Source of the DNA: JBBAFB01 sp041655595 | GTDB taxonomy: Bacteria > Bacillota > DULZ01 | Length of the DNA: 5,569 nucleotides | Direction: 5' to 3' | Assembly: GCA_041655595.1 (NCBI GenBank) | Contig: JBBAFB010000130.1 | Coordinates: 1-5,569 of the forward strand | Part shown: positions 1-5,493 of the stretch, one piece after another | How the letters are laid out: each line of letters begins with the position of its first letter | Numbering within the stretch: position 1 is the stretch's first letter | Program-made: the position numbers and the translations under genes | The notes under the pieces: generated by a model | Told to the model about the DNA's origin: nothing | The model's input: the letters and a program-made list of their open reading frames with translations, nothing else | Database searches by the model: none

Positions 1-1155
1 ACCTTCAGCCATTAGGGCAGCTATGACCAAGGCCGCCCCTGCCCTTAAATCTGTTGCTTTCACCGGTGCGCCGGTTAGCCTGGGGACTCCTTTAACTACT
101 GCGGTGTGACCTTCAATTACTATCTGAGCGCCCATTCTTTTTAACTCATTAACATGCATAAAGCGATTCTCAAAAATGGTTTCCGTAATGACACTGGTAC
201 CCGGGGCCAAAGTCATCAGGGCCATAATTTGGGCCTGCATATCAGTGGGAAAACCGGGGTAAGGTAAAGTTTTAATATCAATTGCATTAATAGGTTTATC
301 CGCAACAACCCGGACACCGCCATTTTCCTCATAAATATTAACTCCAGCCTCTTTGAGCTTAGCAATAATAGGTTTTAAATGATCCTCAATTACATTGTCA
401 ATCAGCACATCCCCACCGGTGGCCGCGGCAGCTACCATGTAGGTCCCCGCTTCAATCCGGTCGGGAATAATGGTGTGAGTTGCCCCTGAAAGCTCTTTAA
501 CCCCTTCAACTCGAATAATATTTGTACCTGCACCCATTACCCTGGCTCCCATATTATTTAAAAACATGGCCAGAGCAACGATCTCCGGTTCTTCTGCGGC
601 ATTCTCAATAATGGTGGTGCCTTCCGCCAAAACGGCGGCCATCATGATGTTTTCTGTCGCTCCCACACTGGGAAAGTCCAGATAAATACGGGCCCCGGAC
701 AATTTATTCGCTTTCGCTTCAACCAAACCATGTCCCAATTTTATTTGGGCCCCCAGGGCGGCAAAACCCTTTAAATGCAGATCAATTGGTCTGCTACCGA
801 TGGCACAGCCTCCGGGCAACCACATCTTGGCATGGCCTTTTTTAGCCAAAAGAGGTCCCATTACTAAAAAAGAGGCTCGCATTTGGCGCATAAACTCCTG
901 GGATGTTTCTATATTATTGAGAGAATTGCAATCAATGGCAAGTGTGTTTTGACTTTGCCAGCTTGTTTTAACTCCCAGTTGATCCACTAAATTGATCATA
1001 GTATAAACATCCGCCAGCTTAGGTGTATCGTGAAGAATGGTGTTTGTTTCTGCCAACAGGCTAGCGGCTATAATCGGTAAAACTGCATTTTTTGCTCCGC
1101 TGATACTTACTTTACCTGTAAGGCGATTCCCGCCTTTAATAGCTATCTTTTCCAA
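1..1155 (-). CDS. murA: UDP-N-acetylglucosamine 1-carboxyvinyltransferase MurA (C-terminus beyond window)
   Basis: MurA transfers enolpyruvate from phosphoenolpyruvate to the 3'-OH of UDP-GlcNAc, the first committed step of peptidoglycan synthesis, in the cytosol. The frame is open from position 1155 to the window edge (385 codons); the family is usually about 417-420 residues, so roughly 30-35 C-terminal residues are missing, including the region of the conserved late Arg (R397 in E. coli). Visible motifs are ISGAKNAV with K22 and N23, the active-site loop PGGCAIGSRP with the catalytic (fosfomycin-target) cysteine at residue 117, and FPTDMQAQ with D305. With the TTG start, K22, N23 and D305 fall exactly at the textbook family numbers, which is why I chose it. 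A seven-G run lies 8 nt upstream and may act as a weak ribosome binding site; an in-frame ATG at 1179 would add eight residues (MQCGGELP). It lies 89 bp downstream of ywmB and is probably co-transcribed with it. Confidence 0.97.
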   Translation of the reverse strand, partial: MEKIAIKGGNRLTGKVSISGAKNAVLPIIAASLLAETNTILHDTPKLADVYTMINLVDQLGVKTSWQSQNTLAIDCNSLNNIETSQEFMRQMRASFLVMGPLLAKKGHAKMWLPGGCAIGSRPIDLHLKGFAALGAQIKLGHGLVEAKANKLSGARIYLDFPSVGATENIMMAAVLAEGTTIIENAAEEPEIVALAMFLNNMGARVMGAGTNIIRVEGVKELSGATHTIIPDRIEAGTYMVAAAATGGDVLIDNVIEDHLKPIIAKLKEAGVNIYEENGGVRVVADKPINAIDIKTLPYPGFPTDMQAQIMALMTLAPGTSVITETIFENRFMHVNELKRMGAQIVIEGHTAVVKGVPRLTGAPVKATDLRAGAALVIAALMAEG

Positions 1156-1163
1156 AGGTAGTT

Positions 1164-1170
1164 CCCCCCC
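1164..1170 (-). promoter_or_regulatory. Seven-G run, presumed ribosome binding site of murA
   Basis: On the coding strand seven consecutive G residues lie 8 nt before the TTG start. They could pair with the CCUCC of 16S rRNA, but this is not a canonical site. A much better Shine-Dalgarno-like AGGGAGG sits further upstream (1212-1218) without a usable murA start at the right distance, so translation initiation of murA here is not settled. Confidence 0.4.
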
Positions 1171-1244
1171 ACATTGCATCTTGTGTTTAATTCCACATAA
1201 AACCCCTTTTTCCTCCCTGTGATTCTTAGTAGTTCTTGGTTCAT

Positions 1245-1811
1245 TTAGTATTCAATGTAGATTAACGGGCTCCCCAAATAAAAATAGGTGAGATCTTCTA
1301 TGCTGTTGTACCGCAATGCTCCTTGTATATTAACCGGTGCCCCGGTTAAATCCTTTAAAAGGAGTGGAATTTTTGGAGAATAGCCCCCCCAGCTTATTAA
1401 GTTTTGATCCCTCATTCTTTGAATGCTCTCTGCTTCTAAATCGGTGAAAACTTTAGCTAAAATACTTTCTGCCTCATCATATGATAAATCGCCGGAAATG
1501 GTCCCAACGAACAAATAAGGCGATGTGGCCGACTCCGGGGGCAGTTCTTGAAACCACCGAAAAAGCCCGCCTTTATCATCCCCGTAGTTGGAAAGGGCCT
1601 TTAAAACACCAAAGACATCAGCCCCCTCGGCCGGGCCTGGGAATGACAGAGAAAAAAACCCCGGTTCCCCGGCGGCGGGATCAAAAGAGAAGTTGCTTCC
1701 ATAGTTTAACCCGCAGCTGGCAGGAACTTTGTCCGGTGCTGTTTTCATGATTATAATATAAAGGCCAAGAATTAAAAAGATGGCAAGAGCAATATAGTAT
1801 AATTTTCGCAT
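1245..1811 (-). CDS. ywmB: YwmB-like membrane-anchored protein (DUF1779 / TATA-box-binding-like fold)
   Basis: This is a 188-residue protein with an uncleaved-looking N-terminal membrane segment (residues about 4-22, after MRK) and an extracytoplasmic remainder. The C-terminal half carries a pattern I associate with the Firmicute YwmB family: a VGTISGDLSYDEAESIL stretch near residues 102-118, then GYSPKIP at about 143-149, VNIQGALRYNS at 160-170, and a final GSPLIYIEY. YwmB proteins are usually about 230-250 residues, so the N-terminal half seems shortened. The molecular function of the family is not established as far as I know; in many Firmicutes it is next to murA and spoIID, suggesting an envelope or sporulation-related role, which is inference. 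The start is an ATG with a strong AAGGAGG site 7 nt upstream. A single cysteine (residue 33) lies just outside the membrane segment, but there is no lipobox. The assignment rests on remembered sequence patterns. Confidence 0.75.
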   Translation of the reverse strand: MRKLYYIALAIFLILGLYIIIMKTAPDKVPASCGLNYGSNFSFDPAAGEPGFFSLSFPGPAEGADVFGVLKALSNYGDDKGGLFRWFQELPPESATSPYLFVGTISGDLSYDEAESILAKVFTDLEAESIQRMRDQNLISWGGYSPKIPLLLKDLTGAPVNIQGALRYNSIEDLTYFYLGSPLIYIEY

Positions 1812-1812
1812 C

Positions 1813-1854
1813 GTCCCTCCTCCTTATCTGGGTATTTTTACCCAACTGAGGGAC
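1813..1854 (-). promoter_or_regulatory. Nested inverted repeats in the ywmB leader, overlapping the ribosome binding site
   Basis: Read as mRNA, GTCCCTC (1854-1848) is the exact complement of GAGGGAC (1819-1813), which lies immediately before the ATG. Inside it sits a second perfect hairpin, TGGGTA-AAAA-TACCCA (1844-1829). The AAGGAGG Shine-Dalgarno (1825-1819) lies between the inner hairpin and the outer stem and shares its last G with the stem, so folding could limit ribosome access. The inverted repeats are seen; the regulatory role is inferred. Confidence 0.45.
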
Positions 1855-1876
1855 TAATATACACCTACATAAAATC

Positions 1877-1910
1877 GAGATTGCCCAGCCGCTACGCCCC
1901 TGACAATGAC
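1877..1910. repeat. REP-like palindromic unit, diverged copy upstream of ywmB
   Basis: The stretch begins GAGATTGCC and ends GACAATGAC, with ATTG/CAAT able to pair across a GC-rich middle. It is a degenerate relative of the REP-like units at 5366-5394 and 5494-5528, which also run between GAGATTGC and CAATGAC. It is followed by the linker ATAGGTGGGGTTTT and a heptamer array. Short CACCTA (1862-1867) and TAGGTG (1912-1917) form an inverted pair around it. Confidence 0.6.
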
Positions 1911-1924
1911 ATAGGTGGGGTTTT

Positions 1925-1970
1925 CTTGCCTCTTGCCTCTTGCCTCTTGCCTCTTGCCTCTTGCCTCTTG
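1925..1970. repeat. Heptamer tandem array (CTTGCCT), 6.6 perfect copies
   Basis: Six exact CTTGCCT units followed by CTTG, with no substitution in 46 bp. The perfection implies recent expansion or homogenisation. It is directly attached through a G/T linker to the REP-like unit at 1877-1910, and the same architecture recurs at about 4102-4178 and 5455-5528. It lies between the atp terminator and ywmB and encodes nothing I would support. Confidence 0.95.
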
Positions 1971-1973
1971 AAT

Positions 1974-2007
1974 CACAATAGCCCCGGGAAGACCCGGGGC
2001 TATTGTG
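1974..2007. terminator. Perfect 15-bp GC-rich hairpin, possible transcription terminator
   Basis: CACAATAGCCCCGGG (1974-1988) and CCCGGGGCTATTGTG (1993-2007) are exact reverse complements around a 4-nt loop. Neither side has a good T tract: on the minus strand the stem is followed by GATTCAAG, on the plus strand by CCCTTTGG. It may be a back-up or U-less terminator, an mRNA 3'-end stabiliser, or part of a mobile repeat. It sits downstream of a more canonical terminator for the atp operon. Confidence 0.5.
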
Positions 2008-2035
2008 CCCTTTGGTTAATTGCTATGCTTTTACT

Positions 2036-2067
2036 AAAAAAGCAAGCTCCAAACTATTTCTAGCTTG
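2036..2067 (-). terminator. Rho-independent terminator of the atp operon
   Basis: Sixty bases after the atpC stop, the minus strand carries CAAGCT (2067-2062) and AGCTTG (2048-2043), which pair exactly, with a further AAA/TTT pairing inside. After one C comes a run of six T (2041-2036). Stem plus T run on the transcribed side is the classical intrinsic terminator shape, though the stem is modest in GC. Confidence 0.65.
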
Positions 2068-2127
2068 AAGCCTTTAAATCCTGCTTAAAATTTTAGCAAT
2101 TTCTATAAATATTGTTTGTCTGACGAA

Positions 2128-2532
2128 CTAAATTCTACCTGCAGCACCAAGACGAGCCAGGGATCTTTTAAGGGCAGCTTCAGCTCTGATAAGATCCACA
2201 TCAACTCCCTTTTTAGCGATTCTTTCTTCTGCCCGCTTTTTAGCCCTCAGGGCCCGTTCTACATCAATTTCCTCGGCCAACTCCGCCACATCGCATAGGA
2301 GAGTTACTTTGTCAGCCACTACTTCTATAAAACCACAACAGACTGCCATCTTTTCTACTTCGCCATCAACCTTAACGCTGGCTACCCCCGTATCAAGCTG
2401 AGAAACCAAGGGGGCATGTCCGGGCAAAATTCCCAAGTAACCCTCTGCAGCGGGGACAATCAAGGAATCTACTTCCCGGCTGAGGACAATTTTTTCCGGG
2501 GTGACTATTTCTAATAAAATTTTCTTTGCCAT
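2128..2532 (-). CDS. atpC: F1Fo ATP synthase epsilon subunit
   Basis: The epsilon subunit is part of the rotating central stalk of F1 and in bacteria inhibits ATP hydrolysis through its C-terminal helices. The 134-residue length is typical. Residues about 1-84 form the beta-sandwich domain, with the signature GYLGILPGHAPLV at 31-43 and CCGFIEV at 65-71; residues about 88-130 are the Ala/Arg/Lys-rich helical hairpin. IDVERA at 89-94 matches the I(L)DxxRA motif described for ATP-binding epsilon subunits of Bacillus species, so this protein may sense ATP; that is inference from the motif. ATG start with AGGGTGG 7 nt upstream. It follows atpD by 15 bp and is the last gene of the atp operon, with a terminator shortly downstream. 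Confidence 0.98.
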   Translation of the reverse strand: MAKKILLEIVTPEKIVLSREVDSLIVPAAEGYLGILPGHAPLVSQLDTGVASVKVDGEVEKMAVCCGFIEVVADKVTLLCDVAELAEEIDVERALRAKKRAEERIAKKGVDVDLIRAEAALKRSLARLGAAGRI

Positions 2533-2547
2533 GGGTATCCCACCCTT

Positions 2548-3960
2548 TTAAGCCATTTCCTGAGATTGGGCGATGGCTTCATCAATTGTTCCAACCATTA
2601 AAAAGCTTTGTTCAGGTAAGTGGTCATACTTTCCCTCCAAAATTTCCTTAAAGCCCCTGATGGTTTCTGCTAAAGGTACATACTTGCCAGGTGTGTTGGT
2701 AAAGGCTTCGGCCACAAAGAAAGGCTGGGAAAGAAATCTTTGAATTTTACGGGCCCTGGCAACAGTAATTTTATCCTCTTCGGAGAGTTCATCCATGCCC
2801 AAAATAGCAATGATATCCTGTAGCTCTTTGTATCTCTGCAAGACCTGCTGCACTCCTCTGGCCACCTGATAGTGCTCATCCCCTACCACCCTGGGGTCCA
2901 AAATACGGGAAGAAGAATCCAAGGGGTCCACCGCGGGGTAAATACCCAACTCGGCAATTTGCCTAGATAAAACGGTAGTAGCATCCAAGTGGGCAAAGGC
3001 TGTAGCCGGGGCTGGGTCGGTCAAGTCATCTGCAGGTACATAAATAGCCTGCACGGAGGTGATTGAGCCCTTAGTAGTAGAAGTAATCCTTTCCTGAAGA
3101 GTCCCCATCTCCGTTGCTAGAGTCGGCTGGTAACCAACGGCTGAAGGCATCCTGCCCAACAGGGCGGAAACCTCAGAGCCTGCCTGGGTAAAACGGAAAA
3201 TGTTATCAATAAATAACAGCACATCCTGGCCTTCCCGGTCCCTAAAGTACTCTGCCATAGTTAAGCCGGTTAGGCCGATTCTTAACCGGGCACCCGGCGG
3301 CTCGTTCATCTGTCCGAAACAAAGGGCGGTTTTGTCAATTACACCGGACTCCTTCATTTCCAACCAAAGGTCATTGCCTTCCCTAGTCCTTTCACCTACC
3401 CCGGCAAAAACAGAAAAACCGCCGTGTTCGTAGGCAATATTACGAATGAGTTCCATGATCAAAACTGTTTTCCCTACTCCGGCTCCCCCGAAAAGACCTA
3501 CCTTGCCGCCTTTAGCATAAGGGGCCAAAAGATCCACAACTTTAATGCCCGTTTCCAAAATTTCCGTTGAAGGGGTTTGATCTACAAAATCGGGGGCCGG
3601 TCTATGGATGGGCCATTTTTCCTTGGTTTCGATTTCCCCCTGACCGTCAATGGGTTCACCGACAACATTTACCATTCTGCCCAGAGTATTAGGCCCCACC
3701 GGCACTGCAATGGGCTCTCCCGTATCCACGGCTACCATACCTCTTTTAAGACCGTCGGTGGAGGAAAGGGCAACACATCTGACTGTATCATTGCCCAAGT
3801 GCTGCAGTGTCTCCAACGTTATATGCAGGTCCTCAAGCCTGAGTTCTTGGGGCTGATCTTCGTTTTTAATTACTATGGCATTATAGATCATGGGCAGCTC
3901 TCGGGTAAATTTAATATCCACTACAGGCCCGATTACCTGTAAAATTTCGCCTTGATTCAT
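2548..3960 (-). CDS. atpD: F1Fo ATP synthase beta (catalytic) subunit
   Basis: Beta carries the catalytic nucleotide sites that make ATP from ADP and phosphate as the gamma stalk rotates, on the cytoplasmic face of the membrane. The 470-residue length is normal. In order: N-terminal beta-barrel (GEILQVIGPVVDIKF near 4-18), Walker A GGAGVGKT at 158-165, the catalytic-glutamate segment GERTREGND at 189-197 (E190), Walker B LLFIDNIFR at 248-256, the IYPAVDPLDS adenine-pocket segment at about 340-349, and the DELSEED loop at 390-396 that contacts gamma. I take the ATG at 3960: it has AAAGGAG with a 9-nt spacer. An in-frame TTG at 3969 would add three residues but abuts the Shine-Dalgarno directly. 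It is separated from atpG by an unusual 320-bp repeat-bearing gap, and followed by atpC after 15 bp. Confidence 0.99.
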   Translation of the reverse strand: MNQGEILQVIGPVVDIKFTRELPMIYNAIVIKNEDQPQELRLEDLHITLETLQHLGNDTVRCVALSSTDGLKRGMVAVDTGEPIAVPVGPNTLGRMVNVVGEPIDGQGEIETKEKWPIHRPAPDFVDQTPSTEILETGIKVVDLLAPYAKGGKVGLFGGAGVGKTVLIMELIRNIAYEHGGFSVFAGVGERTREGNDLWLEMKESGVIDKTALCFGQMNEPPGARLRIGLTGLTMAEYFRDREGQDVLLFIDNIFRFTQAGSEVSALLGRMPSAVGYQPTLATEMGTLQERITSTTKGSITSVQAIYVPADDLTDPAPATAFAHLDATTVLSRQIAELGIYPAVDPLDSSSRILDPRVVGDEHYQVARGVQQVLQRYKELQDIIAILGMDELSEEDKITVARARKIQRFLSQPFFVAEAFTNTPGKYVPLAETIRGFKEILEGKYDHLPEQSFLMVGTIDEAIAQSQEMA

Positions 3961-3969
3961 ATGTCTCAA

Positions 3970-3976
3970 CTCCTTT
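3970..3976 (-). promoter_or_regulatory. Ribosome binding site of atpD (decides the start)
   Basis: AAAGGAG on the coding strand, 9 nt from the ATG at 3960. The in-frame TTG at 3969 starts directly at the end of this site, with no spacer, which rules it out as the main start. Confidence 0.85.
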
Positions 3977-3987
3977 CTTTTATATAA

Positions 3988-4046
3988 AGCTAAAAACCGA
4001 AGGCTTTTGGATTTTGTCCAGCGATTGTCAAGCGGTTGTTAAAACC
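3988..4046. repeat. Single copy of the hairpin/11-mer repeat found upstream of atpG
   Basis: On the plus strand a hairpin half-site, AAAACCGAAGGCTTTT-like (3992-4008), is followed by TTGTCCAGC (4014-4022), TTGTCAAGC (4025-4033) and TTGTTAAAACC (4036-4046), at 11-bp spacing. The last three blocks match, block for block, the end of the array upstream of atpG (TTGTCAAGC, TTGTCTAGC, TTGCTAAAACC at 5309-5340). In mRNA sense the hairpin reads AAAAGCC-TTC-GGTTTTT, with one G-U pair. It lies about 10 bp upstream of the atpD Shine-Dalgarno. Confidence 0.85.
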
Positions 4047-4056
4047 TTTTAAATTG

Positions 4057-4178
4057 GTGGAAAGTGGAAGGTAGAAGAATTTGTAGGCTATTCTCTCAAG
4101 AAGATTCTTCACTTCGCTACGCTACGTTCAGAATGACATAGGAATGGTTTTTTCTACTTTCTACTTTCCACTTTCTAC
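4057..4178. repeat. Composite element: inverted heptamer arrays around a REP-like core, atpG-atpD gap
   Basis: Left arm: GTGGAAA, GTGGAAG, GTAGAAG (4057-4077). Right arm: TTTCTAC, TTTCTAC, TTTCCAC, TTTCTAC (4151-4178), the reverse complement of the left arm. Between them lies a core (4102-4138) with GATTCTTC and CAGAATGACA ends, where ATTCT (4104-4108) pairs with AGAAT (4130-4134), and then the linker ATAGGAATGGTTTTTT. The architecture matches the ywmB-upstream element, but here heptamers flank both sides, giving a MITE-like outline. No open frame of note. Confidence 0.8.
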
Positions 4179-4200
4179 CCTTAACTACGTACGCAAGCAA

Positions 4201-4260
4201 TATTAGACCACATTAGACCATGTTAGACCATGTTAGACCATGTTAGACAATGTTAGACCA
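4201..4260. repeat. Decamer tandem array (consensus TGTTAGACCA), six units
   Basis: Six consecutive 10-bp units, each with TTAGAC at the same phase; the middle three or four are near-identical and the outer ones differ at one to three positions. A weaker related stretch, TCAGACCATG (4268-4277), carries it to within 3 bp of the atpG stop codon. There are no unique spacers, so it is not CRISPR. On the minus strand the unit reads TGGTCTAACA; it is transcribed as the start of the atpG 3' untranslated region. Confidence 0.95.
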
Positions 4261-4280
4261 TCTATAGTCAGACCATGTCC

Positions 4281-5138
4281 CTAGCTCAGCGCAGCGGCGC
4301 CGCCTACTATTTCTGAAATTTCTCTGGTGATGGCAGCCTGTCTGGCCCTGTTAAAGGATAGGGTTAATTGATCAATCATTTCACCTGCATTGTTGCTGGC
4401 GGCATCCATGGCGGCCATCCTAGCTCCATGTTCGCTGGCCTTGGATTCTAAAAGGGCGCGATACATAGCTACCTCTAAAGAACGAGGTATTAAGTGGTCC
4501 AGCACTTCCCTTTTACTCGGTTCATAAATATAGTCTGTTTCCTCACCTTTTTCTTCAATAGAAATGCCTTCCAAAGGCAAAAACTGCTTTACCTCCGGTT
4601 CATGGCGAATAGCTGAGTAGAAATGAGTATAAACCAAGTTAATTTTATCTGCCTTGCCTTCCAAAAAGAGGTTTACCATCTCCCTAGCCAGCTCTCTGGC
4701 TTGGATATAATGGGGATCATCACCTAAATCCAGATATTCCTGCAGTATTTCGTAATTGCGCCTTCTGAAATAATCTCTGCCTTTCCTGCCTAGGGCAATT
4801 ATAACTCCATCATCATCGGTTTCGTTTTTCAGAATCTGCTCTACCGTCCTGATTATATTAGCATTGAAGCCGCCTGCTAAACCCCTATCCCCTGTCATTA
4901 TAAGATAGGCAACCCGGTTTCCCGTTCTTTGCTCAAAGAGAGCATTTTCATAGTTTCCTATTTCTCCAAGGAGTCGGGAGGCGGTTTCCGCTAGCTTATC
5001 CGAGTAGGGCCGAGCAGCTAACAAGTTGGTTTGTGTTTTTCTCAATTTGGCTGCTGAGACGGTTTTCATCGCCTTGGTGATTTGCTGAGTGCTTTGAATA
5101 CTGCGAATCCGCCTTTTAATATCTCGCATACTTGCCAT
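4281..5138 (-). CDS. atpG: F1Fo ATP synthase gamma subunit
   Basis: Gamma is the rotor shaft of F1: its N- and C-terminal helices form a coiled coil in the alpha3beta3 cavity and couple proton flow to catalysis. The 285-residue length is typical. Visible are the N-terminal helix MRDIKRRIRSIQSTQQITKA (4-23) continuing to KLRK, the Rossmann-like middle with TGDRGLAGGFNANI at 82-95, and the C-terminal helix signature from SKASEHGARMAAMDAASNNA (232-251) through LTLSFNRARQAAITREISEI. The ATG at 5138 is preceded by AAGGTGG with a 7-nt spacer; an in-frame TTG at 5165 would add nine residues, but it lies inside the 51-bp repeat and lacks a site. The gene is isolated: a repeat-filled gap of at least 431 bp upstream (atpA expected beyond the window) and 320 bp downstream, whereas atp genes are usually tightly packed. 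Confidence 0.99.
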   Translation of the reverse strand: MASMRDIKRRIRSIQSTQQITKAMKTVSAAKLRKTQTNLLAARPYSDKLAETASRLLGEIGNYENALFEQRTGNRVAYLIMTGDRGLAGGFNANIIRTVEQILKNETDDDGVIIALGRKGRDYFRRRNYEILQEYLDLGDDPHYIQARELAREMVNLFLEGKADKINLVYTHFYSAIRHEPEVKQFLPLEGISIEEKGEETDYIYEPSKREVLDHLIPRSLEVAMYRALLESKASEHGARMAAMDAASNNAGEMIDQLTLSFNRARQAAITREISEIVGGAAALS

Positions 5139-5145
5139 TTGTTCA

Positions 5146-5152
5146 CCACCTT
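5146..5152 (-). promoter_or_regulatory. Ribosome binding site of atpG (decides the start)
   Basis: AAGGTGG on the coding strand, 7 nt before the ATG at 5138. It lies between that ATG and the in-frame TTG at 5165, so it can serve only the ATG. Confidence 0.85.
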
Positions 5153-5155
5153 TTT

Positions 5156-5308
5156 TAGAAGCCAAAAGCTAGAGGCTTTTAGCTTTGTCTAGCAGTTGTC
5201 TAGCACTAGAAGCCAAAAGCCAGAGGCTTTTAGCTTTGTCTAGCGGTTGTCTAGCATTAGAAGCCAAAAGCCAGGGGCTTTTAGCTTTGCCTAGCGGTTG
5301 TCTAGCAA
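5156..5308. repeat. 51-bp tandem repeat, three copies, each with a hairpin and two 11-mers
   Basis: Units start with TAGAAGCC at 5156, 5207 and 5258, an exact 51-bp period, with few substitutions between copies. Each has a hairpin (in mRNA sense AAAAGCC-TCT-GGCTTTT in the second copy, AAAAGCC-CCT-GGCTTTT in the third, and a shorter stem in the first), then two TTGTCTAGC motifs 11 bp apart. The first unit begins only a few bases upstream of the atpG Shine-Dalgarno, so the transcript from atpA to atpG would carry three successive stem-loops. Confidence 0.95.
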
Positions 5309-5340
5309 TTGTCAAGCGATTGTCTAGCGGTTGCTAAAAC
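5287..5340. repeat. 11-bp periodic array TTGTCTAGC-nn
   Basis: TTGCCTAGC (5287), TTGTCTAGC (5298), TTGTCAAGC (5309) and TTGTCTAGC (5320) occur at exact 11-bp spacing, ending in TTGCTAAAACC (5330-5341 region). The first two belong to the third 51-bp unit, the rest extend it. Counting the pairs in the other units (5185, 5196, 5236, 5247), eight copies of the nonamer occur upstream of atpG. Confidence 0.9.
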
Positions 5341-5365
5341 CTGTTCAGGCATTCCTTTGGGGCTT

Positions 5366-5394
5366 GAGATTGCTTCGCCTTGCTCGCAATGACG
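5366..5394. repeat. REP-like palindromic unit (inverted orientation)
   Basis: Runs GAGATTGCTTCG to CGCAATGACG; ATTGC and GCAAT can pair. It is the reverse complement, with short deletions, of the unit at 5494-5528. Units with the TGTCATTGCGAGGAGCG core occur as intergenic repeats in many bacteria (general recollection, not searched). Confidence 0.8.
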
Positions 5395-5417
5395 TTATTG
5401 TAGCTCACTGCGTTAGT

Positions 5418-5448
5418 GTCACTGCGAGGAGCGTAGCGACGGGGCATC
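5418..5448. repeat. REP-like unit, degenerate
   Basis: GTCACTGCGAGGAGCG followed by TAGCGACGGGGCATCC matches the unit at 5494-5528 in the same orientation, but the terminal GCAAT pairing partner is lost. It faces the unit at 5366-5394, so the two can form a longer imperfect hairpin. Confidence 0.8.
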
Positions 5449-5454
5449 CAGGAA

Positions 5455-5481
5455 GCAAGAGGCCAGAGGCAAGATGCAGGA
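5455..5481. repeat. Degenerate heptamer array (GCAAGAG), about 3-4 units
   Basis: GCAAGAG, GCCAGAG, GCAAGAT, GCAGGAA in 7-bp register. On the opposite strand this is CTCTTGC, the same heptamer (rotated) as the perfect array upstream of ywmB. It is joined through a CCCCCAT-containing linker to the REP-like unit at 5494-5528, giving the composite element in inverted orientation. Confidence 0.8.
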
Positions 5482-5493
5482 AACCCCCATCAA

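Noticed and set aside
1850..1865. TATATT (minus strand) as a -10 box for ywmB
   Set aside because: A hexamer resembling TATAAT is present just upstream of the leader hairpin, but the -35 position reads GCAATC and there is no extended -10, so I could not support a promoter.
1881..2063. Plus-strand open frame over the heptamer array
   Set aside because: It encodes a Leu/Ala/Ser/Cys repeat because 7-bp units happen to stay open, has no ribosome binding site, and covers repeat, hairpin and terminator.
3577..3942. Plus-strand open frame antisense to atpD
   Set aside because: It lies wholly opposite a highly conserved gene, has no ribosome binding site and no recognisable motif.
4014..4033. TTGACA (minus strand, within TTGTCAAGC) as a -35 box upstream of atpD, and the same upstream of atpG at 5310-5315
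   Set aside because: At 17 nt downstream the hexamers are AAAAGC and AGGCAA, nothing like TATAAT; the TTGACA arises from the repeat sequence itself.
4201..5340. Tandem repeats as a possible CRISPR array
   Set aside because: Units are directly adjacent (10-, 11- and 51-bp periods) with no unique spacers of regular length, and no cas gene is present.
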